Below are positions 1 to 8,609 of a stretch of 64,000 nucleotides of DNA, in pieces; position 1 is the first letter of the stretch; the number at the start of each line of letters is the position of its first letter. The notes beneath the pieces were generated by a model that saw nothing but the letters and a program-made list of their open reading frames with translations, did not search any database and was not told where the DNA came from. A program made the position numbers and the translations under genes. This DNA is from Acidocella aquatica (lineage in GTDB: Bacteria; Pseudomonadota; Alphaproteobacteria; Acetobacterales; Acetobacteraceae): the NCBI RefSeq assembly GCF_030160635.1, contig NZ_BSOS01000073.1, positions 157,495-221,494 on the forward strand, read 5' to 3'.

Positions 1-2
1 TG

Positions 3-452
3 ATCGACAAAGCGCTTGCCGAGACGGTGAGCAATTGGACCACCATGGGCACCACGGTGATGACCCTCACCGCTGATGGCCAGCCGGATCTGACAATGAC
101 CGTGGCGCAGCTTTATTCGCTGCCCGCGGCTGAGTTCGCCTATATCGTGCAGACGTATTATCCCTCGATCGTGCGGATTGATTCGCCGCTTGAAAACCTG
201 GGCCTGCTCAAGAACCTGTCGATGACCGGCTCCACCGCGCTGACCGGGGTGACGGTAACGCCTTCGACCAGTAACGATCTGTATGCGATCTTCCTGGGCT
301 CGGCCTCGGACAAGACCATCCCGATCAGTGCCGACACGGTGACCGCGGTGAACACCATCCTCGGCCTTCCACCGCTGACACCCGAGGCAACCGCTGACAT
401 CGCGGCCAAGGCGGAAGAGGTGCGGCTGGCGATTTTGAGCGGCCACGGCTGA
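3..452 (+). CDS. Partial unknown protein, 3' end only
   Basis: The reading frame is open to the left edge of the window, so the true start is not seen; a GTG at 27 is only an internal candidate. About 150 residues remain, ending in TGA. The visible part is rich in Thr, Ser, Ala and Leu, has no transmembrane helix and few charged residues until a short Glu/Lys/Arg-containing tail. I recognise no family. It is followed by a strong palindrome rather than another gene on its strand, so it is probably the last gene of its unit. Confidence 0.5.
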   Translation: MDKALAETVSNWTTMGTTVMTLTADGQPDLTMTVAQLYSLPAAEFAYIVQTYYPSIVRIDSPLENLGLLKNLSMTGSTALTGVTVTPSTSNDLYAIFLGSASDKTIPISADTVTAVNTILGLPPLTPEATADIAAKAEEVRLAILSGHG

Positions 453-482
453 AAAAGGATTTTTTTTCGCGGATGGATTTGG

Positions 483-518
483 GCAAACTGGATTGAAGCA
501 TGCTTCAATCCAGTTTGC
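483..518. repeat. 36-bp perfect palindrome
   Basis: Two 18-base arms are exact reverse complements with no loop, centred on GCATGC. It lies 30 bases after the stop of the left-edge gene. It could act as a terminator-like hairpin or a cruciform or protein-binding site. There is no T-run directly after it. Its role is not determined. Confidence 0.7.
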
Positions 519-520
519 TT

Positions 521-555
521 CGTGCCCGCCGCCCGCCAAAGGGGGAGCGGGCACG
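521..555. other. Inverted repeat, possible terminator
   Basis: CGTGCCCGC at 521-529 is matched by GCGGGCACG at 547-555, giving a 9-bp GC stem with a 17-base loop, right behind the 36-bp palindrome. The two together probably insulate the left-edge gene from nrdJ. A weak T-run (CTTTT) follows within a few bases. Confidence 0.5.
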
Positions 556-585
556 CCGCTTTTGGCTGGCCGGAGCTTAAGCGCA

Positions 586-632
586 AGCCTCTATTTTGTG
601 TTTTATAAAAAATAAACAACTACATATTGTGT
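586..632 (+). promoter_or_regulatory. Candidate pair of NrdR boxes upstream of nrdJ
   Basis: The 16-mer at 617-632 matches the NrdR box consensus ACACWATATATWGTGT at 13 of 16 positions. A second 16-mer at 586-601 matches at 12 of 16, including the TWGTGT half. Their starts are 31 bp apart, the three-helical-turn spacing typical of paired NrdR boxes. A TATAAA lies between them at 604-609. Together this suggests NrdR repression of the class II reductase. The matches were made by eye. Confidence 0.6.
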
Positions 633-795
633 TGTATTCGATGCCGTCCAGGCTTAAAAAAGTAGCTGACCGCAGGCTTGTGGAGTCGCATTATGGAGAC
701 GTGTTGAAGCGCCTGAGCCGGGCTGCTTTGACGGTGCGAGGGTTGCGTGATCGCGGTTGGTGAACAACGGCTTGGATAGAAGACAGGACAATGTG

Positions 796-3108
796 ATGGA
801 CATGGTTGCCGGACACTCGCAGACGCAGCCCCCCGCGCTTGAGCGGATATCCTCGATTTCGCGCCAGATATGGGCTGACAAATACCGGCTTAAGAGCGAC
901 GGCGGAACGCCCATGGATATCACGATCGAGGACACCTGGCGCCGCATCGCCCGGGCGCTCGCCGCCGTGGAGGCGGAGCCGGCACTATGGGAGAGCCGGT
1001 TTTATACCGCGCTGGAGGATTTCAAGTTTTTGCCCGCGGGCCGCATCATCGCAGGGGCGGGCACCGACCGGCGGGTGACATTGTTCAACTGCTTTGTCAT
1101 GGGCGACATCGAAGATGACCTCGGCAGTATTTTTTCGCATCTGCGCGAGGCCGCGCTGACCATGCAGCAGGGCGGCGGCATCGGCTATGATTTCTCAACG
1201 CTGCGGCCCAAGGGCGCGGTGGTGAAGGGCGTCAGCGCCGATGCGTCCGGCCCGCTCTCGTTCATGGATGTGTGGGATGCGATGTGCCGCACCATCATGT
1301 CCGCCGGGGCGCGGCGCGGCGCGATGATGGCGACGTTGCGTTGCGACCATCCTGATATCGAGGCGTTCATCGCCGCCAAGCGCGAGCCGGGGCGGTTGCG
1401 CAACTTCAATCTCTCGGTGCTGATCACCGATGCCTTCATGGCCGCTGTGGAGGCCGATGCTGACTGGCCGCTGGTGTTTGGCGGCACCACCTACCGCACC
1501 CTGCGCGCGCGCGCGCTGTGGGAGAGCGTGATGCGCGCGACCTATGACTACGCCGAGCCGGGCGTGCTGTTCATCGACCGCATCAACAAGCGCAACAACC
1601 TGTATTATTGCGAGACGATCCACTCCACCAACCCCTGCGCCGAGCAGCCGCTTCCGCCTTATGGCGCCTGCCTGCTGGGCTCGATCAATCTGGCCGCGCT
1701 GGTGCGCGAACCGTTCACGCCGGCGGCGCATCTCGATGAAGAGGCGTTGACCGAACTCGTCGCCGTCGCCGTGCGGATGATGGACAACACCATCGATGCC
1801 TCGGGCTTTCCGCTGGAGGCGCAGCACCAGGAGGCCATGGCCAAGCGGCGCATCGGCCTGGGGCTGACCGGGCTGGCCGACGCGCTGATGATGGTGGGCT
1901 TGCGCTATGGCACGCCCAAAGCGGCCGAGGCGGCGGAGCGTTGGGCACGCGAGGTTAACCGCGCTGCCTATATCGCCTCCGCCAGGCTCGCGGCCGAGAA
2001 AGCGCCGTTCCCGCTGTACGAGCAGGCGGCGTATCTGGCGGGCGAGACTGTGCGCGAACTCGATGCCGATGTGCGGGCGTTGATCGGCGAGCACGGCATC
2101 CGCAACGCGCTGCTCACCTCCATCGCGCCGACCGGCACGATCTCGCTGCTGGCCGATAATGTCTCCTCCGGCGTGGAGCCGGTGTTCGCGCATAGTTTCG
2201 TGCGCAAGGTGACCGAGCCCGATGGCTCAAAACGCGAGGAGCTGGTTGAGGATTATGCGGTGCGGCTGTATCGCGCGAAGTTTGGTGCGGAGGCGAAACT
2301 GCCCGATTATTTCGTGACGGCGCAGACGCTGACGCCGCTGGAGCATATCCGCATGCAGGCCGCGCTGCAGCGCCATGTCGATAGCGCCATCTCAAAGACC
2401 GTGAACGTGCCTGCGGATATTCCGTTCGAGGCGTTCCAGGAAGTGTACTTTGAGGCCTACCGCCAGGGCTGCAAGGGCTGCACCACCTACCGGCCCAACG
2501 CGATCACCGGCTCCATCCTCTCGGTCGCGCCCGAGCCCGCCAGCGACGCGGAGGCCGTGGCGGCGGCCGCGGCCATCCCGGTTGAGCCGAACCACTCGCC
2601 GATCCCCCGGCCGGGCAAGCTTGCGGGCAGCACCTACAAGCTGCGCTGGCTCGACAACGAACACGCCATGTACATCACCATCAACGACATTGAGGAAGCC
2701 GGGCGGCGGCGGCCGTTCGAGGTGTTCATCTCATCTGCGAACATGGAGCATTTCAGCTGGGTGGTGGCGCTGACGCGGATGATCTCGGCGGTGTTCCGCC
2801 GGGGCGGCGAAGTGGCGTTTGTGGCTGATGAGCTCAAGAATATTTTCGACCCGCGCGGCGGGCAATGGAGTGGCGGACGCTATGTGCCCTCGCTGATCGC
2901 CGCGATCGGCGGGATCATCGAGCAACACATGATCGAGACCGGGTTTCTGACCCCCGGCGGCCATGCCGATCATCAACCCCATGTTGCCAACCTCTCGGCA
3001 CCGGCGGGCGCGCTTGGCATGATCTGTCCGCAATGCAACCAGCCCGGCGTTACGAAGGACGGCGGCTGCCTGAATTGCCACCAGTGCGGCTGGTCAAAAT
3101 GCAGCTGA
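796..3108 (+). CDS. nrdJ: Adenosylcobalamin-dependent (class II) ribonucleotide reductase
   Basis: Reduces ribonucleotides to deoxyribonucleotides in the cytoplasm using a radical generated from adenosylcobalamin, so it needs no oxygen. The ten-stranded barrel core contains the redox cysteine in FNCFVM (Cys99) and the active-site NPCAEQ motif (Cys281, Glu283). A TSCPD domain covers roughly residues 610-715. The C-terminus carries paired cysteines (CPQC, CLNCHQC, SKC), a zinc-ribbon and thiol-relay tail. The ATG at 796 follows AGGA at 785-788; GTG 793 and TTG 757 are in-frame alternatives. At 770 residues it is the compact form rather than the roughly 1200-residue form of many alphaproteobacteria. 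No cobalamin riboswitch was seen in the leader, but candidate NrdR boxes are present. Confidence 0.95.
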   Translation: MDMVAGHSQTQPPALERISSISRQIWADKYRLKSDGGTPMDITIEDTWRRIARALAAVEAEPALWESRFYTALEDFKFLPAGRIIAGAGTDRRVTLFNCFVMGDIEDDLGSIFSHLREAALTMQQGGGIGYDFSTLRPKGAVVKGVSADASGPLSFMDVWDAMCRTIMSAGARRGAMMATLRCDHPDIEAFIAAKREPGRLRNFNLSVLITDAFMAAVEADADWPLVFGGTTYRTLRARALWESVMRATYDYAEPGVLFIDRINKRNNLYYCETIHSTNPCAEQPLPPYGACLLGSINLAALVREPFTPAAHLDEEALTELVAVAVRMMDNTIDASGFPLEAQHQEAMAKRRIGLGLTGLADALMMVGLRYGTPKAAEAAERWAREVNRAAYIASARLAAEKAPFPLYEQAAYLAGETVRELDADVRALIGEHGIRNALLTSIAPTGTISLLADNVSSGVEPVFAHSFVRKVTEPDGSKREELVEDYAVRLYRAKFGAEAKLPDYFVTAQTLTPLEHIRMQAALQRHVDSAISKTVNVPADIPFEAFQEVYFEAYRQGCKGCTTYRPNAITGSILSVAPEPASDAEAVAAAAAIPVEPNHSPIPRPGKLAGSTYKLRWLDNEHAMYITINDIEEAGRRRPFEVFISSANMEHFSWVVALTRMISAVFRRGGEVAFVADELKNIFDPRGGQWSGGRYVPSLIAAIGGIIEQHMIETGFLTPGGHADHQPHVANLSAPAGALGMICPQCNQPGVTKDGGCLNCHQCGWSKCS

Positions 3109-3157
3109 AGAGGCTGCGGTTTGAGGCTGCATGAACAAAATCAGCCGCAAGCTCACT

Positions 3158-3790
3158 CTAGCGGGCCTGGCGGGTGAGGAGCGTGATGGCCTGGGTGAGC
3201 GCGTTGGCAAGAGCGGCGGTTTGGGCCGCCGCTTGAGCGGCGGGGGTGGCGCCCTGTAGCGGCGCGGTGCCGGTGATGCGTTCTTGCACCAGGGGGAGCG
3301 CGCTGGCGGTGAGGCCAGCTGCGGGTTTTATGACGACCAGGGTGAGCACGGCGGTTGCCTGGTTTTTCTCAGGGTCGGCCAGCAGGGTTGTGAGTTCGCC
3401 CTCCAGAATGAGTGCGGGGGTAAGCCGGCTGCCCGGAGAGATGACGGCTGAGAAGGCGCCGCTGGCTTGCGTCCAGTTGATCAGGGCCTGGGTGACGGCA
3501 TCCGCCGGGGCGGCGGCCCAGTTGTTGTAATAGTCAATGTTCAGGCTGCCGCCGGGTGCGAGCGATTGCAGGCCCTGCTGGTCGAGCCCCGGCGCGGCGG
3601 TGATGGCGCGCACCATGAGGATGGGGCCGGAGGGGTTGGCGGGGTTTTGCGCCGGGGGCTGAGGGTCAAGCGGCCAGGTTGTGCGCGGGATGTATTTTTG
3701 CGCGGGCAGCAGCGAGGCGCAGGCACTGAGCGCCAGCGGGGCACATAAACCGAGCGCCAGCGGGGCGAGGAAGGCGAAGCGGCGGTTCAT
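3158..3790 (-). CDS. ABC transport auxiliary lipoprotein (PqiC/MlaB-region type)
   Basis: A 210-residue lipoprotein with a signal peptide of about 22 residues ending in a lipobox LSAC, so it should be acylated and held in the outer membrane or periplasmic face. The rest fits the ABC-type transport auxiliary component family found with MCE transporters. Its start overlaps the 3' end of mlaD by 4 bases, so it is the last gene of the mlaE-mlaF-mlaD unit. It probably docks the MCE protein to the outer membrane, as PqiC does. The family call rests on context and lipobox more than on strong motifs. Confidence 0.8.
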   Translation of the reverse strand: MNRRFAFLAPLALGLCAPLALSACASLLPAQKYIPRTTWPLDPQPPAQNPANPSGPILMVRAITAAPGLDQQGLQSLAPGGSLNIDYYNNWAAAPADAVTQALINWTQASGAFSAVISPGSRLTPALILEGELTTLLADPEKNQATAVLTLVVIKPAAGLTASALPLVQERITGTAPLQGATPAAQAAAQTAALANALTQAITLLTRQAR

Positions 3791-4779
3791 GGTTTGGCTC
3801 CATCGGGGGGCGGTGGCGCGCTGAGCAGCACCTGGGATGGGTTGCGCGACAGCGCGGCGGAGAGTGCGCGCAAATTGGCGGTGGTGGCTTTCATGTCTTG
3901 CAGCATGGGCAGGAGCTGGGCCTGAAGGTCGGCTGTGGTCTCGTTGGCCTGGTTGATGGTGGCCTGGGAGGAGGCGACCAGGGCGGGCAGTTGCGCGCTG
4001 ATTTTGGCGAGCTGCGCGGTGGTCTGGTTGAGCTGGGCGAGGATCTGCACCGTCTGCGGGCCGCTGGCGAGGGAGCGGATGGAGGCTGTGGTGGCGGGCA
4101 GGTCGGTCGCGGTGAGCGTGGTGTTGAGGTTGGTGAGCAGGGTGTTGGCTGCGGCCACGGCCTGATGCGCGTCGCCGGTGGTGATTTCATCGTGCAGCGT
4201 GGTGGTGAGCGCGCTGATCTGGGTGACGATCTGGCCGAGATCAACATGGCTGAGCGAGGACATCACCTGCTCCAGCGCGTCCTGAATTTGGGTGAGCGTG
4301 CTGGGTATGGAGGGGATGATGGTGGAATCGGGTAACCAGGGGACGGTGGCGATGGGGTATTGCTGCGGGTTGACGAAGCTCAGCTCCAGATAGGCGAGGC
4401 CCGTGATGCCCTGGGGTTCGATCTGCACGCGCAGGCCGTGGGCGATGGCGTTGGCGATATTGTTGGCGCGGCCGAGCTTTTTGGGGTCGATGGTGAAGCG
4501 GACGACGACCTGGTGGTAGACTTTCGCATCCTGGTTGCCGCTGGCGGGCGGGTATTCGGCCACGACGAGGCCGATGTCGGTGATTTTGCCTATGGTGACG
4601 CCGCGGAATTTGACGGCAGTGCCGGTGTCGAGCCCCTGCACGGATTCCTGGAAATAGGTCTCATAGGGCGTGCCGGGGTTAAGGGCCGCGCCGCTGAGGA
4701 AAAAGATGAGCGCCAGCAAGGCGATGAAGCCCGCGATGATGAACACGCCGACTCTGAGACCGGTACTCTGGGCGTTCAT
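3787..4779 (-). CDS. mlaD: MlaD-type MCE-domain substrate-binding protein
   Basis: A 330-residue periplasmic protein anchored by one N-terminal helix (about residues 10-30). It is followed by a single MCE domain with VKFRGVTIGKITDIGL at about residues 55-75. The remainder is a long helical, Gln/Ala/Thr-rich region, longer than E. coli MlaD and more like the tube-forming MCE proteins, ending in a Pro-rich tail. It would bind phospholipid between the inner and outer membranes. It overlaps mlaF and the auxiliary lipoprotein gene by 4 bases each, showing a translationally coupled transporter operon. Confidence 0.9.
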   Translation of the reverse strand: MNAQSTGLRVGVFIIAGFIALLALIFFLSGAALNPGTPYETYFQESVQGLDTGTAVKFRGVTIGKITDIGLVVAEYPPASGNQDAKVYHQVVVRFTIDPKKLGRANNIANAIAHGLRVQIEPQGITGLAYLELSFVNPQQYPIATVPWLPDSTIIPSIPSTLTQIQDALEQVMSSLSHVDLGQIVTQISALTTTLHDEITTGDAHQAVAAANTLLTNLNTTLTATDLPATTASIRSLASGPQTVQILAQLNQTTAQLAKISAQLPALVASSQATINQANETTADLQAQLLPMLQDMKATTANLRALSAALSRNPSQVLLSAPPPPDGAKP

Positions 4780-5513
4780 GACGGCGTCTCCCGGTTGAAG
4801 AAGGCTTTTACCATGGGGATTGTGGAATTGGCTTGTAATTCCCGCGGCTGGCCGAGCGCGATGAGGCCCTGGGCCTTGGCGTCCAGCATGGCGCAGCGGC
4901 CGGCGATGGCGAGGATGGAGGGCAGCTCATGTGTGACCACGACGAAGGTGGCGCCCAGGGTGTCACGCAGGTCGAGGATCAGGCGGTCAATTTCGGCGGA
5001 GGTGATGGGGTCAAGCCCGGCGGAGGGTTCGTCGAGCAGGAGGATCGGAGGGTCAAGCGCCAAGGCGCGGGCGATGGCGGCGCGCTTGACCATGCCGCCG
5101 GAGATTTCGGCGGGGAGACGCGCGGCGGCGGCGCCCAGGCCGACCAGGGCCAGTTTGATGCGCGCAACCTCATTGCGGGCGGCGGCCGGGAGGTCTGTGA
5201 AGACGGCGAGCGGGAGGGCGACGTTTTCCAGCAGGGTCATGGAGCCGAACAGGGCGCCGGACTGGAACATGACGCCGATGGTTTTGCGGACGGCCTCCAC
5301 CTCATCGGCGACGGAATGGCCGGCCACGGTGATCTGGCCGGAAGTGGGCGCGAGCAGGCCGATGATCTGCTTGAGCAGGGTGGATTTGCCGCAGCCGGAG
5401 CCGCCGAGGATGGCGAAGATTTCGCCGGGCTCAATGTTGAAGCTGACATTTTTGAAGATGGTGCGGGTGCCGAATTTTTGCGCCACGTTCTGGATGGAGA
5501 TGAGGGGCGCCAT
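4776..5513 (-). CDS. mlaF: Lipid-transport ABC ATPase (MlaF-type)
   Basis: A 245-residue ATP-binding subunit. Walker A is GGSGCGKST (about residues 37-45), the signature region is EISGGMVKRAAIARAL, Walker B is ILLLDEP, and the switch His is in VVVTHEL. The ISGG(M/Q)xKR variant of the signature is typical of the MlaF/Ttg2A group. The ATG follows directly after the TAG of mlaE with no spacer. It powers lipid movement through MlaE and MlaD. Confidence 0.93.
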   Translation of the reverse strand: MAPLISIQNVAQKFGTRTIFKNVSFNIEPGEIFAILGGSGCGKSTLLKQIIGLLAPTSGQITVAGHSVADEVEAVRKTIGVMFQSGALFGSMTLLENVALPLAVFTDLPAAARNEVARIKLALVGLGAAAARLPAEISGGMVKRAAIARALALDPPILLLDEPSAGLDPITSAEIDRLILDLRDTLGATFVVVTHELPSILAIAGRCAMLDAKAQGLIALGQPRELQANSTIPMVKAFFNRETPS

Positions 5514-6590
5514 CTATAGCCCCAGCCGGTAGAACACGACCGCGAAAAGACCGTCGAGCAGGACGGTGGCGACAATGCCGCCGACGACCGCGGAGGTGGC
5601 GGCCTCGCCCACGGCGCGGGGGCCGTTGCCCGCGGTGAGGCCGGCGCGGCAGCCGATGAGGGCGAGCGCGGCGGCGAAGACCATTCCTTTGAACAGGCCG
5701 AGCAGAAAATCCTGCGGGCCGGTCGCGGAGGTGATCTGCGCGGTGATGGCGGAGGCGGGAAAGCCGAAAAGCATGAGGACGGAGCCCATGCCGAGCAGGC
5801 CGGAGACATCCATGGCGACGATGAGGGCGGGCATGACCAGCATGGCGGCGGCGATGCGCGGGAGGACCAGCATGGTCGCGGGGTCTATGCCCATGGTGGT
5901 GAGGGCTGCGATTTCCTCGTTGACCTGCATGGTGCCGAGCTCGGCGGCGAAGGCTGAGCCGGTGCGCCCGGCCAGGATGACGGCAACCAGAAGGGGGCCA
6001 AGCTCACGGAACAACGAAATGGCGACAAGGTTGGCGACGTAGAGATCGGCGCCGAACCGCTGCATGGGAATGGCGGATTGGAAGGCCAGGATCATGCCGA
6101 TGAGGAAGCCGAGCATGAGGACCAGCGGGAGCGCCTGCTGACCGGCGCGGTCGGCAATGCGGAAGAAATCAGCGCCGCGCAGGAAGCGGAGTTTTCGCGG
6201 CAGACCAGTGAGGGCGAGAGCGGTGACGCCGAAGAATTCGATACGGATTTTGGCCTGCTCAAACAGGCCGGGGGGGCGTTCGGGTGTGGGGGTTCCGGGA
6301 GAAACGCCGGGGGGCGGCTGGGCGGCGCGGAGCCGGGCGAGCAAGGCGGTGGCGTGTGGGGTGGCGCCGGTGAGGGTGAGCGGGCCGCCGTGGGCGGTTT
6401 CCATCGAGAGGACGAGGGCGGCGCCGGACGTATCAAGGATTGTGGCGCCTGAGAGGTCCAGCGTGAGGGGGGTGCCGCTGGCGGCCCTGGCGGCGCTGAT
6501 GGCCTGCGGCCAGAGCCTGCCCAGGCCCGGCGCGGTGAGCGGGCCGCTGAGCGCGATGCGGTTATCCGCCCGGGCGAGGCTGGCGCTCAT
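5514..6590 (-). CDS. mlaE: MlaE-type permease with N-terminal STAS domain
   Basis: A 358-residue protein. Roughly residues 1-95 form a STAS (MlaB-like) domain with LDLSGATILDTSGAALV, then an MlaE permease domain with about five membrane helices follows (GMILAFQS, FRELGPLLVAVILAGRTGSAFAAELGTM). The fusion puts the MlaB function and the permease in one chain. The ATG at 6588-6590 overlaps the terC stop by 3 bases and has the usual STAS start, so the much longer upstream open frame was rejected. First gene of the lipid-transport set. Confidence 0.92.
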   Translation of the reverse strand: MSASLARADNRIALSGPLTAPGLGRLWPQAISAARAASGTPLTLDLSGATILDTSGAALVLSMETAHGGPLTLTGATPHATALLARLRAAQPPPGVSPGTPTPERPPGLFEQAKIRIEFFGVTALALTGLPRKLRFLRGADFFRIADRAGQQALPLVLMLGFLIGMILAFQSAIPMQRFGADLYVANLVAISLFRELGPLLVAVILAGRTGSAFAAELGTMQVNEEIAALTTMGIDPATMLVLPRIAAAMLVMPALIVAMDVSGLLGMGSVLMLFGFPASAITAQITSATGPQDFLLGLFKGMVFAAALALIGCRAGLTAGNGPRAVGEAATSAVVGGIVATVLLDGLFAVVFYRLGL

Positions 6591-7177
6591 GGGTGGTGGA
6601 GGAGTTGCTGGGTGCCGTCGTAGATCATGCTCAGGGATACATATAGGACGATTGCGATGCCGACCCAGGCCAGCCAGGGGAAACGGGTAAGCAATTTGGC
6701 GACCAGCGTGGCGGCGAAACCCATGAGGCCGACGGAGACGGCGAGGCCGGCCGCCAGGACGTAGGGGTGGGCATGGGCGGCGCCGGCGACGGCGAGGACG
6801 TTGTCGAGCGACATGGAGATGTCGGCGATGATGATGCGCCAGATGGCGGCGCGCAGGCGGCCGGCGGGTTTGATGCTGTGGTTGGCCTCGGCGCCATGCA
6901 GTTCGCGGGCGGATTTCCAGACGACCCAGAGGAGCAGGATGCCGCCGGCCAGGGTGAGGCCGAGGATGTGCAGCATCTGCAGCGCAACCAGGGCGAAGAC
7001 GATGCGGATGACGGTGGCGCCAGCGATGCCGTACCAGATGGCCTGACGGCGCTGCGCCTGGGGCAGGCCGTTGACGGCCAGGCCGATGACGACGGCGTTG
7101 TCCCCGGCCAGAACGAGGTCGATCAGCAGGACTTGCAGCAGGATGGCAAGCAGCGGGAGCAACGCGGAGAGGTCCAT
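6587..7177 (-). CDS. TerC/YjbE-family integral membrane protein
   Basis: A 196-residue protein with about seven membrane helices. The two family repeats are recognisable by their acidic motifs: VLAGDNAVVIGLA (about residues 20-32) and ADISMSLDNVLAVAGAA (about residues 115-131). TerC/Alx/YkoY relatives are implicated in manganese or calcium export and metalation of secreted proteins. The start was set at 7177 because MDLSALLPLL begins the first helix; an in-frame start 12 codons earlier is weaker. The stop overlaps mlaE, so they may be co-transcribed, although the functions need not be linked. Confidence 0.85.
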   Translation of the reverse strand: MDLSALLPLLAILLQVLLIDLVLAGDNAVVIGLAVNGLPQAQRRQAIWYGIAGATVIRIVFALVALQMLHILGLTLAGGILLLWVVWKSARELHGAEANHSIKPAGRLRAAIWRIIIADISMSLDNVLAVAGAAHAHPYVLAAGLAVSVGLMGFAATLVAKLLTRFPWLAWVGIAIVLYVSLSMIYDGTQQLLHHP

Positions 7178-7266
7178 GATGGGGAAGTGACTTGCGCTTG
7201 TGCGGCTTGTCAATGCGGGGGCGGAAGGCTAGGCGGGGCCTTGAGATTTTACATGAGGAGTTAGCC

Positions 7267-8598
7267 ATGATCCCCCGCTATAGCCGCCCGCAGGCCGCCG
7301 CCATCTGGACGCAGGAGAACAAGTACAAGATCTGGTTCGAGATAGAGGCGCTGGCCTGCGAGGGGATGGCCGAGGCCGGGTTGATCCCGCGCGAGGCGGC
7401 GGCAGTGATCCGGGCGAAAGGCGGTGCGAAGCTGGCGGTGATTGATGCCGCGGATGTGGAGCGCATTGACGAGATCGAGCGTGAGACGCGCCATGATGTG
7501 ATCGCGTTTTTGACCTGGCTGGCGGAGAGCGTGGGGCCGGAGAGCCGGTTCGTGCATCAGGGGCTGACCTCAAGCGATGTGTTGGACACATGTTTGGCGG
7601 TGCAGCTGACGCAGGCGGCGGATTTGTTGCTGGCGGATATCGATGAGGTGCTGGCGGCGCTGAAGAAGCGGGCGCTGGAACATAAATATACGCTGACCAT
7701 CGGCCGCAGCCATGGGATTCATGCCGAGCCGACCAGTTTTGGGCTGAAGCTGGCGGGGCATTATGCGGAGTTCGCGCGCAACCGGGAACGGCTGGTGGCG
7801 GCGCGGGCCGAGATTGCCACCTGCGCGATATCCGGCGCGGTGGGCACGTTCGCGCATGTGGACCCTCGGGTTGAGGCATATGTGGCCTCAAGGTTGGGGC
7901 TGGCGGTGGAGCCGGTTTCGACCCAGGTGATCCCGCGCGACCGGCATGCGGCGTTTTTCGCGGCGCTGGGGGTGATTGCGTGCGGGATCGAGCGGCTGGC
8001 GACCGAGGTGCGGCATTTGCAGCGCTCGGAAGTGCGCGAGGCGGAGGAGTTTTTCCACGCCGGGCAGAAGGGTTCGTCAGCGATGCCGCATAAGCGCAAT
8101 CCTGTGCTCTCGGAGAATTTATGCGGCCTGGCGCGGCTGGTGCGCGCGGCGGTGGTGCCGGCGATGGAGAATGTGGCGCTGTGGCATGAGCGCGATATCA
8201 GCCATTCCTCGGTCGAGCGCGGGATTGGGCCGGATGCGACCGTGACGCTGGATTTCGCGCTCAGCCGGCTGGCGGGGATGATGGATAAGCTCACGATCTA
8301 CCCCGAGCGGATGCGCGAGAACATGGACAGCCTGGGCGGGGTTGTGCATTCGGGCGAGGTGTTGCTGGCGCTGACCAAGGCGGGGATTTTGCGCGAGGAT
8401 GCGTATAAGATCGTGCAGCGCAACGCGATGGCGACCTGGACGAAGCTGGGGCAGCCGGAAGCGCGCGATTTCCGCGCCAATTTGCTGGCCGATGAAGAGG
8501 TCGCGGGGCGGGTGAGCGAAGCGCAGATTGATGCGGCGATGGCCTCCGAGATGCATCTGGGGCAGGTGGATGTGATCTTCAAGCGCGTGTTTGGGTAG
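7267..8598 (+). CDS. purB: Adenylosuccinate lyase
   Basis: Catalyses two fumarate-releasing steps: SAICAR to AICAR, and adenylosuccinate to AMP in purine synthesis. The 443-residue length matches the family. The fumarase/aspartase superfamily signature GSSAMPHKRNP is present near residue 275, and SSDVLDT and the GRSHGIHAEPTSFG histidine region are conserved. ATG 7267 has AGGAG at 7256-7260, well placed. It is divergent from terC and leads a plus-strand block. Confidence 0.96.
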   Translation: MIPRYSRPQAAAIWTQENKYKIWFEIEALACEGMAEAGLIPREAAAVIRAKGGAKLAVIDAADVERIDEIERETRHDVIAFLTWLAESVGPESRFVHQGLTSSDVLDTCLAVQLTQAADLLLADIDEVLAALKKRALEHKYTLTIGRSHGIHAEPTSFGLKLAGHYAEFARNRERLVAARAEIATCAISGAVGTFAHVDPRVEAYVASRLGLAVEPVSTQVIPRDRHAAFFAALGVIACGIERLATEVRHLQRSEVREAEEFFHAGQKGSSAMPHKRNPVLSENLCGLARLVRAAVVPAMENVALWHERDISHSSVERGIGPDATVTLDFALSRLAGMMDKLTIYPERMRENMDSLGGVVHSGEVLLALTKAGILREDAYKIVQRNAMATWTKLGQPEARDFRANLLADEEVAGRVSEAQIDAAMASEMHLGQVDVIFKRVFG

Positions 8599-8609
8599 GG
8601 TTTGCGCGC

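Noticed and set aside
633..795. Possible cobalamin riboswitch in the nrdJ leader
   Set aside because: I could not find a convincing B12-box or the surrounding stems; the leader is better explained by NrdR boxes.
4360..5532. Plus-strand frame of 390 codons opposite mlaD/mlaF
   Set aside because: The MCE and ABC motifs on the minus strand account for this DNA; the plus frame has no recognisable domain.
6591..7268. N-terminal extension of the mlaE frame
   Set aside because: It is Arg/Pro/His-rich, overlaps terC entirely, and the STAS domain begins at 6590.
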